Notes: a model not told the origin generated them from the letters alone. Counted from the first letter of the stretch, positions 19,436 through 29,939 are shown. The stretch: DNA of 64,000 nt from an uncultured Paracoccaceae bacterium (GCA_947493335.1 CANLQO010000001.1:806001-870000); one strand, 5' to 3'. Numbers and translations are program-made.

Positions 19436-19584
19436 GCCCTCAAATTGGGCGAGATGGCGGCGAATTGCCACTCCGACGGGGCCGATCCGGCCAGCGCCCG
19501 CCCAAATCATCCGGGGATTTCCGCCGATCTGGCACTGGCCGGGCAGGGCGGCAAGATGGTCTCACCTGATAAGGAGAGAGACCC

Positions 19585-19788
19585 ATGGTTGACTATACGA
19601 CTGGAAAAACCGGCGGCAGTGGCATCGGCCTTTATCTGGCCGCAGGCGTGGTCGTCCTTGTGCTGCTTTATGCGCTGTTCGCAGGCGGCGGTGGCACGAC
19701 CACAATCGATCCTGCCACGCTTACCGAAGATCCCGGCGCGGCCATCGCGGTCGAGCCTGAAGCGGCGGCACCAGCCGTCACCGAATAA
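19585..19788 (+). CDS. small single-TM protein between soxB and soxD
   Basis: 67 aa, SD AGGAGAG upstream (aaggagagagaccATG), TM GIGLYLAAGVVVLVLLYALFAGG. Confidence 0.6.
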   Translation: MVDYTTGKTGGSGIGLYLAAGVVVLVLLYALFAGGGGTTTIDPATLTEDPGAAIAVEPEAAAPAVTE

Positions 19789-19929
19789 CCCCCGTTACCA
19801 CTCACACACCCCAGGCGGGCGCAGCAATGCGTCCGCCTTTGGGCGTTTGCGGCCCGTGTCAGCATGGGTTGTGTACCCGTTGTGCATGGGGAGTGAACGG
19901 TCTGTGCCCCTAAAGACTGAGGTCCCGTC

Positions 19930-20259
19930 ATGCTGACCCTGCATTGTCCCAATTGTGGCCGTGATGTCGATGAAACCGATCTGCACGGCGGCGGTGAAGC
20001 ACATCTGAAACGCTTTGGCCCGGGATCATCGGACAAGGAGTTTGAGGATTACCTTTTCATGCGGGAAAACCCCAAGGGCGTTCACTTTGAGCGGTGGCAC
20101 CACAGTTTTGGCTGCGGCAAATGGTTCCTTGCGGCGCGCTGCACCAATACGTTGGAGGTGTTCGGCACTTATCCTGCGCAGACTTTGGAGCCGCCAAAAG
20201 AAATCATGGACAAGATTTCGGGCGCGCGTCCCGGTTGGTCCTGGGGGGCGTTCAAATGA
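19930..20259 (+). CDS. soxD: sarcosine oxidase subunit delta
   Basis: MLTLHCPNCGRDVDETDLHGGGEAHLKRFGP...FERWHHSFGCGKWFLAARCTNTLEVFGTYPA. Confidence 0.96.
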   Translation: MLTLHCPNCGRDVDETDLHGGGEAHLKRFGPGSSDKEFEDYLFMRENPKGVHFERWHHSFGCGKWFLAARCTNTLEVFGTYPAQTLEPPKEIMDKISGARPGWSWGAFK

Positions 20260-23200
20260 GCACGCGATTGGCCCGCGAGGGGCGTTTTACCAACAAAAGC
20301 AAAGCGGTATCTTTTACATTCAATGGAAAGAACCTCCGGGGTGTGGAAGGCGATACGCTGGCTTCGGCCCTTTTGGCGAATGATCAAATGATTGTCGGAC
20401 GCTCGTTCAAATACCACCGCCCGCGGGGTGTGATCGCGTCCGGCGCGGAAGAACCCAATGGGCTGGTCAACCTTGGCAAGGGTGCGTCGTTTGAACCCAA
20501 TGCGCGTGTCACCACGACAGAACTTTTTGACGGGCTGAGTGCGACGAGCCAGAACCATTTCCCCAGTCTTGAGTTTGATGTTGGGGCCATCAATACGCAT
20601 CTGTCACGGTTCTTGCCTGCAGGCTTTTACTACAAGATGTTCATGTTCCCGCGCCCCTTCTGGAAACATGTCTATGAGCCGTTCATTCGCAAATCGGCGG
20701 GCCTGGGAAAGGCGCCGAAAGAGCGCGACGAACACACATACGAGCACTTTAACATTCACGCGGATGTCCTTGTTATCGGGGGCGGAATTGCCGGGCTGGC
20801 TGCCGCACTTGCGGCCGGGCGTTCGGGTGCACGCACCGTGTTGATGGAGCAAACCGCCCATTGGGGTGGCCGCGCGCCGGTGGATGGTGCGACGGTTGAC
20901 GATATATCGGCCGATGAGTGGGTGAAGGCCACGGTCAAGACGCTGGAAGAGATGCCCAATGTCACGTTGCGCACCCGTTGCATGGGGGCAGGTGTCTATG
21001 ATCATGGCTATGTCCTTGGCTATGAACGGCTGACCGATCATTTGACACAGAAGGACGGCACAAAGCATCGTCTTTGGCGTGTGAGAGCCAAGCAGGTCGT
21101 GACAGCGACCGGCGCAATAGAGCGGCCTTTGTCCTTTGCGGCCAACGACTTGCCGGGTGTTGTTCTGGCAAGTGCGGCGCGTGATTATGTGGTCAATTTT
21201 GGTGTGTCACTTGGTGACCGCACGGTGGTTGTCACCAACAATGACGACGCTTACCGCACAGCAATCACGCTGAAAGAGGCGGGACTTGATGTGCCGGTGA
21301 TCGTTGACGCGCGGGCCCACGCCGACGGCGATCTTCCTGCTCAGGCACGCGCCTTGGGCATTCGAGTCGAGACCGGAAAAGGCATCGCAAAAGTGAAGGG
21401 CAGCAAGCGCGTGACCGGTGTCGCGATCTGTGCACAAGCCGGCGAAGGCGCTGTTTTGGAAGAGATTTCCTGTGACTGTGTGGCGATGTCTGGCGGTTGG
21501 TCCCCGATCGTGCACCTTTGGTCGCATTGTGGCGGCAAGCTAAGCTGGGACCCGGATCAGGCAATGTTCCGCCCGGATCTGGACCGCCCGCCTACCGGGG
21601 CTGACGGGCAGCCTTATGTCATGGCGGCAGGGGTGGCGAACGGGCATCTGTTTACTGCAGAAGGCATTGCCGACGGCTTCATGGCAGGGCGGGCAGCAGC
21701 CAAGGCTGCGGGGCACGACAAGAAGCCCGGTCAGCCCCCGGCAGGAGAGGATACGCCCGAAAACCCGCTGGAACCTGTCTGGCTGATGCCGCAAGGCGCC
21801 TCATATGCTTTGCGGTCCAAGGCTTGGCTGGATTTTCAGAACGATGTGAAAGTCAGCGACGTACAATTGGCGGCGCAAGAGGGCTTTGAAAGTGTGGAGC
21901 ACGCCAAGCGATACACGACACTGGGCATGGCAACCGATCAGGGAAAGATCAGCAATATCAATGGGCTTGCAATTCTCGCGGATCAACTTGGCGCCGAGAT
22001 ACCGGATGTGGGTACAACGACGTTCCGTCCGCCCTATACGCCGATTTCCATGGCCTCGATTGCTGGCCCGGCGCAGCGTGAATTGTTCCAGCCGGTGCGC
22101 AAGACGCCCATGTCGGACTGGCACACCGCCAATGGCGCGTTCTACGAACCGGTTGGCCAGTGGCGGAGACCATATGCGTATTTGCGCGGGTCTGAGACGG
22201 TGCATGAAGCAGTCAACCGGGAAGTGGTCAATGCCCGCACCAATATCGGGCTGCTTGACGCCTCTACCTTGGGCAAATTGATCGTCAGCGGGCCCGATGC
22301 GGGCAAGTTTCTGGACATGATGTACACCAACATGATGTCGACGTTGCCCGTCGGCAAATGTCGCTATGGGCTGATGTGCACAGAGAACGGCTTTCTCAGT
22401 GACGACGGTGTTGTTGCGCGGATTGATGAGGACAGCTGGCTTTGTCACACCACAACCGGCGGGGCAGAGCGCATCCACGGCTGGATGGAAGACTGGCTGC
22501 AGTGCGAATGGTGGGACTGGAAGGTCTACGTAGCCAATGTGACCGAGCAATATGCGCAGGTTGCGGTAGTTGGTCCTCATGCGCGGAAATTGCTGGAAAA
22601 AATGGGCGGTATGGACGTCAGCAAAGAGACGTTGCCGTTTATGCAATGGGCTAACGGGACCATTGGTGGCTTTGATACACGGGTCTACCGGATCAGTTTC
22701 TCAGGTGAGTTGAGTTACGAAATAGCGGTGCCCGCAAGCCAGGGCCGGGCGTTTTGGGATGCGCTTCTGGACGCTGGCGAAGAATTCGGGATCATGCCCT
22801 ACGGCACGGAGGCGCTGCATATCATGCGGGCCGAGAAGGGCTTTATCATGATTGGGGATGAGACGGATGGCACGATCATCCCGCAGGATCTGAACCTGCA
22901 GTGGGCGCTGTCAAAGAAGAAAGAGGATTATCTTGGCAAACGCGCCCATTCCCGCAGCCATATGGCCAGCGCGGATCGCTGGAAGCTGGTGGGACTTGAG
23001 ACGCTGGATGGATCGGTGCTGCCGGATGGTGCCTATGCCATCGCCGATGGGGTGAACGCGAACGGGCAGGGTAACACGCAAGGGCGCGTGACCTCGACCT
23101 ATCATTCACCGACCCTGAAAAAGGGGATTGCGATGGGTATCGTCCACAAAGGGCCGGATCGCATGGGCGAGGTGTTGTCTTTCACGAATATCGGAGGTGA

Positions 23201-23267
23201 GCCGATCAAAGCACGGATCGTGGACCCGGTGTTCTATGACAAAGAGGGAGAGAAGCAGAATGTCTAA
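20256..23267 (+). CDS. soxA: sarcosine oxidase subunit alpha
   Basis: MSTRLAREGRFTNKSKAVSFTFNGKNLRGVEGDTLASALLANDQMIVGRSFKYHRPRGV; GcvT-like C-terminal half; 4-nt overlap with soxD. Confidence 0.96.
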   Translation: MSTRLAREGRFTNKSKAVSFTFNGKNLRGVEGDTLASALLANDQMIVGRSFKYHRPRGVIASGAEEPNGLVNLGKGASFEPNARVTTTELFDGLSATSQNHFPSLEFDVGAINTHLSRFLPAGFYYKMFMFPRPFWKHVYEPFIRKSAGLGKAPKERDEHTYEHFNIHADVLVIGGGIAGLAAALAAGRSGARTVLMEQTAHWGGRAPVDGATVDDISADEWVKATVKTLEEMPNVTLRTRCMGAGVYDHGYVLGYERLTDHLTQKDGTKHRLWRVRAKQVVTATGAIERPLSFAANDLPGVVLASAARDYVVNFGVSLGDRTVVVTNNDDAYRTAITLKEAGLDVPVIVDARAHADGDLPAQARALGIRVETGKGIAKVKGSKRVTGVAICAQAGEGAVLEEISCDCVAMSGGWSPIVHLWSHCGGKLSWDPDQAMFRPDLDRPPTGADGQPYVMAAGVANGHLFTAEGIADGFMAGRAAAKAAGHDKKPGQPPAGEDTPENPLEPVWLMPQGASYALRSKAWLDFQNDVKVSDVQLAAQEGFESVEHAKRYTTLGMATDQGKISNINGLAILADQLGAEIPDVGTTTFRPPYTPISMASIAGPAQRELFQPVRKTPMSDWHTANGAFYEPVGQWRRPYAYLRGSETVHEAVNREVVNARTNIGLLDASTLGKLIVSGPDAGKFLDMMYTNMMSTLPVGKCRYGLMCTENGFLSDDGVVARIDEDSWLCHTTTGGAERIHGWMEDWLQCEWWDWKVYVANVTEQYAQVAVVGPHARKLLEKMGGMDVSKETLPFMQWANGTIGGFDTRVYRISFSGELSYEIAVPASQGRAFWDALLDAGEEFGIMPYGTEALHIMRAEKGFIMIGDETDGTIIPQDLNLQWALSKKKEDYLGKRAHSRSHMASADRWKLVGLETLDGSVLPDGAYAIADGVNANGQGNTQGRVTSTYHSPTLKKGIAMGIVHKGPDRMGEVLSFTNIGGEPIKARIVDPVFYDKEGEKQNV

Positions 23268-23832
23268 TGCTGTCAGTGCCTTGGATGGTCGCACCTCTGC
23301 TGGTGATGTCACGGTGTGCGAAGATGGTCTGCGCGGGATGATTACCCTGCGCGGTGATCTTGCGAACACGAAACTGAAAGCGGTCTGCACGGGCCTTACG
23401 GGTGTGGATTTCCCTGCCCAAGGTCACGCCAATTGTGTGGGCCAACAAGGGCTTGCATGGATGTCGCCCGATGAAGTTCTGGTGATGGTACATCACGACA
23501 AGGTGGCCGATGCGCTGGAAAAGATCGCAAAGGCGCTGAAAGGGCAGCATCATCTGGCGGTCAACGTCTCGGACGCGCGGGCGGTGATGATCGTTGAAGG
23601 GCCGTATGTGCGGGACGTCTTTGCCAAGCTTGCCCCGGTTGATCTGCACCCAGATGCCTTTGCGCCGGGCACTTTTTTGCGGTCTCGCTTGGGGCAGGTC
23701 GCGGCGGCGTTCTGGATGCGGGATGCGCAAAGCATTGAGGTCATTTGCTTTCGATCTGTGGCCGATTATGCCTTTGCTCTGCTGGAGGCGGCGGCCAAAG
23801 GCGGGCGTGTTGGACACTTTCCCGAAGGCTAA
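23260..23832 (+). CDS. soxG: sarcosine oxidase subunit gamma
   Basis: MSNAVSALDGRTSAG..., LAWMSPDEVLVMV; overlaps soxA end. Confidence 0.9.
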   Translation: MSNAVSALDGRTSAGDVTVCEDGLRGMITLRGDLANTKLKAVCTGLTGVDFPAQGHANCVGQQGLAWMSPDEVLVMVHHDKVADALEKIAKALKGQHHLAVNVSDARAVMIVEGPYVRDVFAKLAPVDLHPDAFAPGTFLRSRLGQVAAAFWMRDAQSIEVICFRSVADYAFALLEAAAKGGRVGHFPEG

Positions 23833-23913
23833 GCGCTGCGTTTCGGGGTTGACGCCACGGCCAATCGCGCTTTGTTAAGCGGCAACGTAATACGCACAAA
23901 GAGGGGTCCTGAA

Positions 23914-24513
23914 ATGGCTTTTGAACTTCCCGATCTTCCCTATGCACATGATGCGCTGGCGTCCAAAGGTATGTCTGCCGAGACGCTGGAATTCCACTAC
24001 GACCTGCACCACAACGCCTATGTCACCAACGGCAACGCCGCGATTGCGGGGACCGAGTGGGAGGGCAAGTCGATGGAAGAAATCATCGTTGGCACCTACG
24101 ACAAATCGGCCGTCGCACAGAACGGTATTTTCAACAACATCAGCCAGTTGTGGAACCACAACCAGTTCTGGGAGATGATGGGACCGGGCGACAACGGCAT
24201 GCCCGGTGAGCTTGAAAAAGCGCTGACGGACAGCTTTGGGTCGGTTGATGAATTCAAGACGCAGTTCAGCGCAGCAGGAGCCGGGCAATTCGGGTCAGGT
24301 TGGTGCTGGCTGGTCAAGAACGCTGACGGGTCACTGGCGGTGACCAAGACCGAGAACGGCGTGAACCCGCTGTGCTTTGGTCAAACGGCTTTGCTTGGCT
24401 GCGACGTGTGGGAGCATTCCTATTACATCGATTACCGCAACAAGCGCCCCGCCTATCTGACAAATTTCCTTGATAATCTGGTCAACTGGGAAAACGTCGC
24501 TGGCCGTATGTAA
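23914..24513 (+). CDS. sodB: superoxide dismutase [Fe/Mn]
   Basis: MAFELPDLPYAHDALASKGMSAETLEFHYDLHHNAYVTNGN, GSGWCWLV, DVWEHSYYIDYRNKRPAYLTNFL. Confidence 0.96.
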   Translation: MAFELPDLPYAHDALASKGMSAETLEFHYDLHHNAYVTNGNAAIAGTEWEGKSMEEIIVGTYDKSAVAQNGIFNNISQLWNHNQFWEMMGPGDNGMPGELEKALTDSFGSVDEFKTQFSAAGAGQFGSGWCWLVKNADGSLAVTKTENGVNPLCFGQTALLGCDVWEHSYYIDYRNKRPAYLTNFLDNLVNWENVAGRM

Positions 24514-24536
24514 AGATACTGGCGATAGACATTTTG

Positions 24537-24569
24537 AAAGGCCCGTGGAATGTCATCCGCGGGCCTTTT
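24537..24569 (+). terminator. rho-independent terminator of sodB
   Basis: AAAGGCCCGTGGA-ATGTCA-TCCGCGGGCCTTT-T: 13-bp stem with one G.U. Confidence 0.85.
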
Positions 24570-24584
24570 GCATTGGGGATTGAG

Positions 24585-25538
24585 ATGTTTGATCTGGATG
24601 AGATCGCGGTCGCCGCAGAGCGGTTGCGTGGCGTCACGCTAGAAACGCCGGTTCTGCCGCTTAACTCTGACCGGTGGCAGGGCCTGCCAGACGCGGATGT
24701 GTGCGCAAAGCTGGAGCTTTTTCAGCAGGCCGGGTCATTCAAAGGGCGCGGGGTCTATTTGGGGATCAGCGGTTTGTCGGAGGATCAGCGCAACGCGGGC
24801 GTTGTCGCGGCCAGCGGCGGCAACCACGCGCTGGCTGTCAGTTGGGCCGCGAGAGCGGCAGGGATCAAGGCACAGATCACCATGCCCAAGGCAACCGACC
24901 CTGAACGCATCCGCTTGTGTCGGGCGATGGGGGCCGAGATCACCTTGCACGACGACATGGCCGCTGCCTTCGCCGAGATGGAGCGGATCGCAGATGAGGG
25001 CGCGGCTTTGATGCACCCCTTTGAAGCACGACATATGATTCTGGGCGCGGCGGTCTGCGGGGCGGAGTTTGTCGCTCAGTCGCCTGACCTCGATACGCTT
25101 GTCGTGCCGGTCGGCGGCGGCGGATTGATCGCGGGTATGGCATTGGCGTTCAGTCTTTTGCGGCCAGAGGGCCAGGTGATCGGCGTAGAGCCTGTGGGGG
25201 CAGACAGCACGACACAAAGCCTGGCCAATGGCGGTCCGGTTGTGTTGGACCGCGTGGCAACAATTGCGGATAGCCTCGGGTCTCCGAAATCGCTGCCAAT
25301 GTCATTTGGTCTGGCACAAGCGCATGTGGATCGCATGGTCCTGATCTCTGATGACGCCATGCGCGCCGGGATGCGGGACTATGCGGACGTCCTGCGGATC
25401 ATCGCGGAACCGGCCTGCGCAGCTTCACTCGCCGCGATCAAGGGTCCACTACGGGATGATCTGCGCGGACGTCGGGTTGGCATCATTGCCTGTGGGTCGA
25501 ACATCGGAATAAAGCGCTATCAGGACCTATTGGCCTAG
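24585..25538 (+). CDS. threonine/serine dehydratase (PLP-dependent)
   Basis: QQAGSFKGRGVYLGI (PLP Lys), VVPVGGGGLIAGMALA; start downstream of sodB terminator. Confidence 0.9.
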   Translation: MFDLDEIAVAAERLRGVTLETPVLPLNSDRWQGLPDADVCAKLELFQQAGSFKGRGVYLGISGLSEDQRNAGVVAASGGNHALAVSWAARAAGIKAQITMPKATDPERIRLCRAMGAEITLHDDMAAAFAEMERIADEGAALMHPFEARHMILGAAVCGAEFVAQSPDLDTLVVPVGGGGLIAGMALAFSLLRPEGQVIGVEPVGADSTTQSLANGGPVVLDRVATIADSLGSPKSLPMSFGLAQAHVDRMVLISDDAMRAGMRDYADVLRIIAEPACAASLAAIKGPLRDDLRGRRVGIIACGSNIGIKRYQDLLA

Positions 25539-26090
25539 ATCAGCTTTGAGTGCGGCGGCGAGTGAAGCCACATCGTCACAGATCTTAACCGATGAAATGA
25601 TGTCGTCGCCCGCAAATCCTTGCGCGACGATGTGGTCCATCAGGTTGATGAGCGGCGCCCAGAAGCCATTGGTATTCAAAAGATAAATCGGTTTGGCGTG
25701 CAGCTTGAGTTGCCGCCATGTCACGGCCTCGAAGAATTCATCCAGCGACCCGGCGCCGCCGGGCAAGACCACAACGGCATCTGCATTCATGATCATGACC
25801 TTTTTACGTTCATGCATCGTTTCGGTGATGACAAAACTGTCCAGATCGCGTTTGCCAACTTCCCAATCCAAAAGGTGCGTGGGGATGACGCCGAAGGTCT
25901 CGCCACCCGCCGCCTGGGTGGCACGGGCCACACGCCCCATCAGCCCCACATCACCGGCGCCATAGACCAGACGCATGTTCTGCGCGGCAAGCATGGTGCC
26001 GATATCCTCGGCCGCCTGCGCATAGGCGGGATCGTTGCCATCGCGGGACCCACAATAGACACAGACAGAGTGGTGGTAACGTGACATCAT
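25527..26090 (-). CDS. LOG family protein (TIGR00730-type, cytokinin riboside 5'-monophosphate phosphoribohydrolase-like)
   Basis: VYCGSRDGNDPAYAQAA, VVLPGGAGSLDEFFEAVTWRQL. Confidence 0.93.
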   Translation of the reverse strand: MMSRYHHSVCVYCGSRDGNDPAYAQAAEDIGTMLAAQNMRLVYGAGDVGLMGRVARATQAAGGETFGVIPTHLLDWEVGKRDLDSFVITETMHERKKVMIMNADAVVVLPGGAGSLDEFFEAVTWRQLKLHAKPIYLLNTNGFWAPLINLMDHIVAQGFAGDDIISSVKICDDVASLAAALKADLGQ

Positions 26091-26203
26091 AACCTCTTGA
26101 TTTGGCGCGGACCCTTTGACCCCTGATACCCCTGTTGCTATGGTCGCTCAACCGCCCTGCCACTAGGTCTTGTGCGGTACTGGGGACGATTGATCACGGG
26201 GCA

Positions 26204-27676
26204 ATGAATATGGCGTCGAATGCGGTTCAGCTTGGGCTGGGTGCACTGGCTGCGGCAGCGGTTGGGGTGGCTGTGATATTGCTTGTCCCCGGGCCAGAGA
26301 GGGCAACCGAAGAGCCCCCGGTGACCGGAACGCCCGACGCGACAGCTATCGTCGAAACCCCAGCCACCGTCGCAACAGAGACGGCAGATGTGAACACTGC
26401 CGAGACGGTTGAGGGAGAGGGTATTGAAACGGCTGAGGTGGAAGCCACCGAGACGGTTGGGGATGTCACACCTGAGCAAGAGGCCCCATCAGCGACGGTG
26501 CCAAGTATTCTGCATCTTGTGATGTCGCCGGACGGTTTTGGCACCGTTTCGGGCAAGGGTGATCCCGCGCAAGTGATTGAAGTGCTTGTGGCTGGTGAGC
26601 CGGTTGACCGGGTCGAGACTGACAACAGCGGGAACTTTGCTTCTGTTTTGGCGCTGGATCCTTCGCCGCAGCCCCGCAGGCTGACGCTTTTGGCTGATCC
26701 CGATGGTGCCCGCATTCCGTCGGAAGGGCAGTTCTTTGTGCAGCCGATTATGGCGGCGGTGGCCGAAGTGCCCGAGGTTGAAGCGGAAGACACACCTTTG
26801 GTAGTAGGCGCGGTGACCCCGGTGGATGACGCGCCCTCGCCCGAGGAGACGCCTGACGACGGCGAAGGGCCAATTGAAGTCACTGACGCGGGCGACACGA
26901 CGGCATCCGCTGAAATTTCTGAGATTGCCGAAGCGTCCGCAGCTGCGGCCGAAGCGGAAACATCAGAAGTCGCGGCGGAAAGCAGCGCCGTTCTGGATAT
27001 TCCCGTTCCGATGCCGTTGGACCTGGTTGAGGCAGATGCGCCCTCCGCAGATGTCCAGTCGGATGGTGCCGTTGAGGTCGCCGAAGCCGCTGAAGATGTG
27101 ACGACAGAACCGGTAGCGACCCCTGAAACCCCGACTATTATTGTTGCAGACAACGACGGTGTGCGGGTCTTGCAAGACAACCGCGCGCCCGAGGTGATGT
27201 CGGCCATCGCGCTTGACACAATTACATATGATCCCACTGGTGAGGTCATTTTGGCCGGCCGTGCCGCGGGCGAAGGTTTTGTGCGGGTCTATGTCGACAA
27301 TCGTCCGGTCACCACATCTCGGATCACTGACGGCGGTTGGCAGACCGACCTGCCAGAGGTTGATACCGGGGTCTACACCCTGCGGATCGACGAAGTTGAT
27401 GCGGAAGGTACGGTGGTGTCACGCATCGAGACTCCGTTTAAGCGTGAAGAGCCTGATGCGGTCGCTGCGGTGATGGCGGAAGACACACAAAAAGAAGGGT
27501 TTGACGTGGCGGTGCGTACGGTGCAACCCGGTGCGACCCTTTGGGCCATAGCCCGCGAGGAGATGGGCGAGGGGATCATGTATGTGGCCGTTTACGAGGC
27601 CAACAAGGACCTGATCAAAGACCCCGATCTGATCTTTCCCGGACAGGTATTTCGCATTCCGCAGGCGGACCAATAG
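26204..27676 (+). CDS. LysM domain protein with long acidic Ala/Glu/Thr-rich region
   Basis: C-terminal VQPGATLWAIAREEMGEGIMYVAVYEANKDLIKDPDLIFPGQVFRIP LysM; N-terminal TM. Confidence 0.88.
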   Translation: MNMASNAVQLGLGALAAAAVGVAVILLVPGPERATEEPPVTGTPDATAIVETPATVATETADVNTAETVEGEGIETAEVEATETVGDVTPEQEAPSATVPSILHLVMSPDGFGTVSGKGDPAQVIEVLVAGEPVDRVETDNSGNFASVLALDPSPQPRRLTLLADPDGARIPSEGQFFVQPIMAAVAEVPEVEAEDTPLVVGAVTPVDDAPSPEETPDDGEGPIEVTDAGDTTASAEISEIAEASAAAAEAETSEVAAESSAVLDIPVPMPLDLVEADAPSADVQSDGAVEVAEAAEDVTTEPVATPETPTIIVADNDGVRVLQDNRAPEVMSAIALDTITYDPTGEVILAGRAAGEGFVRVYVDNRPVTTSRITDGGWQTDLPEVDTGVYTLRIDEVDAEGTVVSRIETPFKREEPDAVAAVMAEDTQKEGFDVAVRTVQPGATLWAIAREEMGEGIMYVAVYEANKDLIKDPDLIFPGQVFRIPQADQ

Positions 27677-27736
27677 CTTGGGGGTGGTTCTTGGGTGCGG
27701 GGCACACTACCTAATGCCTCCTGACCGGAGACATTC

Positions 27737-29560
27737 ATGCGCCGCCTGACCAAGACCAACGCCAATATCAACAACACCGCTCGCATTCAGGGCTGGACAG
27801 TCTTGCGACGGGTGGCGCCCTATTTGTGGCCTGCTGATCAGGCCTGGGTGAAACGGCGGGTTGTTGCGGCGCTGATTGTTCTGCTGTTGTCAAAGGTGAT
27901 CGCAGTGACAACGCCGATCCTCTACAAACAGGCGGTTGATGCGCTGGCACCAGAGGGTGCAGACGCGGCCACGTTTCTGGCCCTAGGCGCGGTTGGTCTG
28001 ACGCTGGCCTACGGCATGGCGCGGCTGATGACGGTAGGCTTTCAACAGTTGCGCGACGTGATTTTTACCAAGGTCGGTCAGCGGGCGCTGCGCACACTGG
28101 CGCGGGAAACGTTCACGCATATTCACCGCCTGTCGATGCGCTATCACATCACCCGCAAAACCGGCGGGCTGAGCCGCGTGATCGAGCGGGGGGTGAAAGG
28201 CGTCGATTTCCTGCTGCGGTTCCTGCTTTTCAGCATGGGTCCGCTGGTGCTGGAACTTTTGATGATCTCGGTCATCCTCTTCTTTCTGTTTGACGTCTGG
28301 TATCTGGCAGTCGTCGTCGCCACCATTGCGCTTTATGTCTGGTTTACCTTCAAAGTAACCGAGTGGCGGGTGAAGATCCGCAAAGAGATGAACGATCAGG
28401 ACACCGACGCCAATCAAAAGGCGATCGATAGTCTGCTGAACTTTGAGACGGTCAAGTATTTCGGTGCGGAAAAGTGGGAAGCCGACCGCTATGATCGCGC
28501 GATGGAGGCCTATGAGGGCGCGGCGATCCGCACGAATTATTCGCTCGCGTTCCTGAATTTCGGGCAATCTGTGTTGATTACGGGCGGGCTGGTCGCAGTC
28601 ATGGTGATGGCGGCCCTGGGTGTGCAGCGGGGGGATTTGACGGTCGGCGATTTCGTCATGGTCAATGCCTACATGATCCAGATCACCATGCCGCTGAATT
28701 TTCTGGGCACCGTCTATCGCGAGATCAGGCAGGCGTTAATTGATATGGGCGATATGTTCGATTTGTTAGAGCAACCGCCCGAGGTGCAAGACAAACAGGG
28801 CGCCAAGGTTCTAAAAGTACAAGGCGGTGCGGTGCGGCTGAACGATGTCGTCTTTGGCTATGACCCCGAGCGCCCGATCCTGAAAGGCATCGACATCTCA
28901 GTCGCCCCCGGCGAAACGGTGGCCATTGTCGGGTCGTCGGGTTCTGGCAAATCAACGATCGGGCGGCTGCTTTTCCGCTTCTATGATGTTGGGGCTGGCT
29001 CCTTGACGGTTGACGGGCAGGACGTGCGCGAGGTGACGCAGGAAAGCTTGCACGCGCAGATCGGCGTGGTGCCGCAGGACACGGTACTGTTTAACGACAC
29101 GGTGCACTACAACATCGCCTATGGGCGTCCCGGTGCAACAGAAGGCGAGATCCGCGAGGCTGCCCGTGCTGCGAAGATCCATGATTTCATCATGTCATTG
29201 CCCGATGGCTATGACACGACCGTGGGCGAGCGGGGCCTGAAGCTTTCTGGCGGCGAAAAACAGCGGGTCGGAATTGCCCGGACCTTGCTGAAGAACCCAC
29301 CAATCCTGCTTTTGGATGAAGCGACGAGTGCGCTGGACACCGAGACAGAGATGGAAATTCAGGCAGAGCTGAAAGCCATGGGCGAGGGGCGCACGGTGAT
29401 CACGATTGCACACCGGCTGTCGACGATCGCAGACGCCGACCGGATTGTTGTGCTTGAGGATGGCGTGATCGTCGAGCAGGGCAGACATGACGCGCTGTTG
29501 GCGCAAGACGGGCGTTACGCCCATCTGTGGAACCGACAGTCGGAAGAAGAAGCTATTTGA
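27737..29560 (+). CDS. ABC transporter permease/ATPase, Atm1/HMT type
   Basis: TM domain plus VAIVGSSGSGKSTIGRLLFRFYDV, LSGGEKQRVGIARTLLKNPPILLLDEATSALD; QKAIDSLLNFETVKYFGAE typical of Atm1 family. Confidence 0.93.
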   Translation: MRRLTKTNANINNTARIQGWTVLRRVAPYLWPADQAWVKRRVVAALIVLLLSKVIAVTTPILYKQAVDALAPEGADAATFLALGAVGLTLAYGMARLMTVGFQQLRDVIFTKVGQRALRTLARETFTHIHRLSMRYHITRKTGGLSRVIERGVKGVDFLLRFLLFSMGPLVLELLMISVILFFLFDVWYLAVVVATIALYVWFTFKVTEWRVKIRKEMNDQDTDANQKAIDSLLNFETVKYFGAEKWEADRYDRAMEAYEGAAIRTNYSLAFLNFGQSVLITGGLVAVMVMAALGVQRGDLTVGDFVMVNAYMIQITMPLNFLGTVYREIRQALIDMGDMFDLLEQPPEVQDKQGAKVLKVQGGAVRLNDVVFGYDPERPILKGIDISVAPGETVAIVGSSGSGKSTIGRLLFRFYDVGAGSLTVDGQDVREVTQESLHAQIGVVPQDTVLFNDTVHYNIAYGRPGATEGEIREAARAAKIHDFIMSLPDGYDTTVGERGLKLSGGEKQRVGIARTLLKNPPILLLDEATSALDTETEMEIQAELKAMGEGRTVITIAHRLSTIADADRIVVLEDGVIVEQGRHDALLAQDGRYAHLWNRQSEEEAI

Positions 29561-29573
29561 ATTCTGGGTCTAT

Positions 29574-29601
29574 CGGGCCGCCACTTCGACAGGGCGGCCC
29601 G
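29574..29601. other. 9-bp hairpin immediately downstream of the Atm1-type gene
   Basis: CGGGCCGCC-ACTTCGACAG-GGCGGCCCG; no clear U tract. Confidence 0.5.
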
Positions 29602-29627
29602 ACATCAGGTTGAGGTGCCGTGTTGTG

Positions 29628-29792
29628 TCAGATTTTGCGCATCGCGCGTCCGATGATCGACAGCACGAAAAGCACCAGGAATACGAAGAACAGTATCTGC
29701 GCGATCCCTGCTGATGCAGATGCGATCCCGCCGAATCCGACGACGCCAGCGACGAGCGCGATGACAAGGAACGTTGCAGCCCAATAGAGCAT
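29628..29792 (-). CDS. DUF1328 family small membrane protein
   Basis: [53 protein letters not shown]. Confidence 0.9.
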   Translation of the reverse strand: MLYWAATFLVIALVAGVVGFGGIASASAGIAQILFFVFLVLFVLSIIGRAMRKI

Positions 29793-29939
29793 TATGTTTC
29801 TCCTTTTCTGTCTTGGCTTTATTGCCTCGTGCGAGACGATATGGGGCAAAAATCGCAGTTTTCCAGTTAAAACCTTGAAATTTTTTCAACTGAACTATCT
29901 TGGGGGTCGTTGTCACCATTCATGAAAGGAGATCGAAAC

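Noticed and set aside
21801-22646. 281-aa minus-strand ORF
   Set aside because: Antisense to soxA
26227-27249. 340-aa Ser/Thr-rich minus-strand ORF
   Set aside because: Complement of the low-complexity acidic region of the LysM protein; repetitive composition is a by-product
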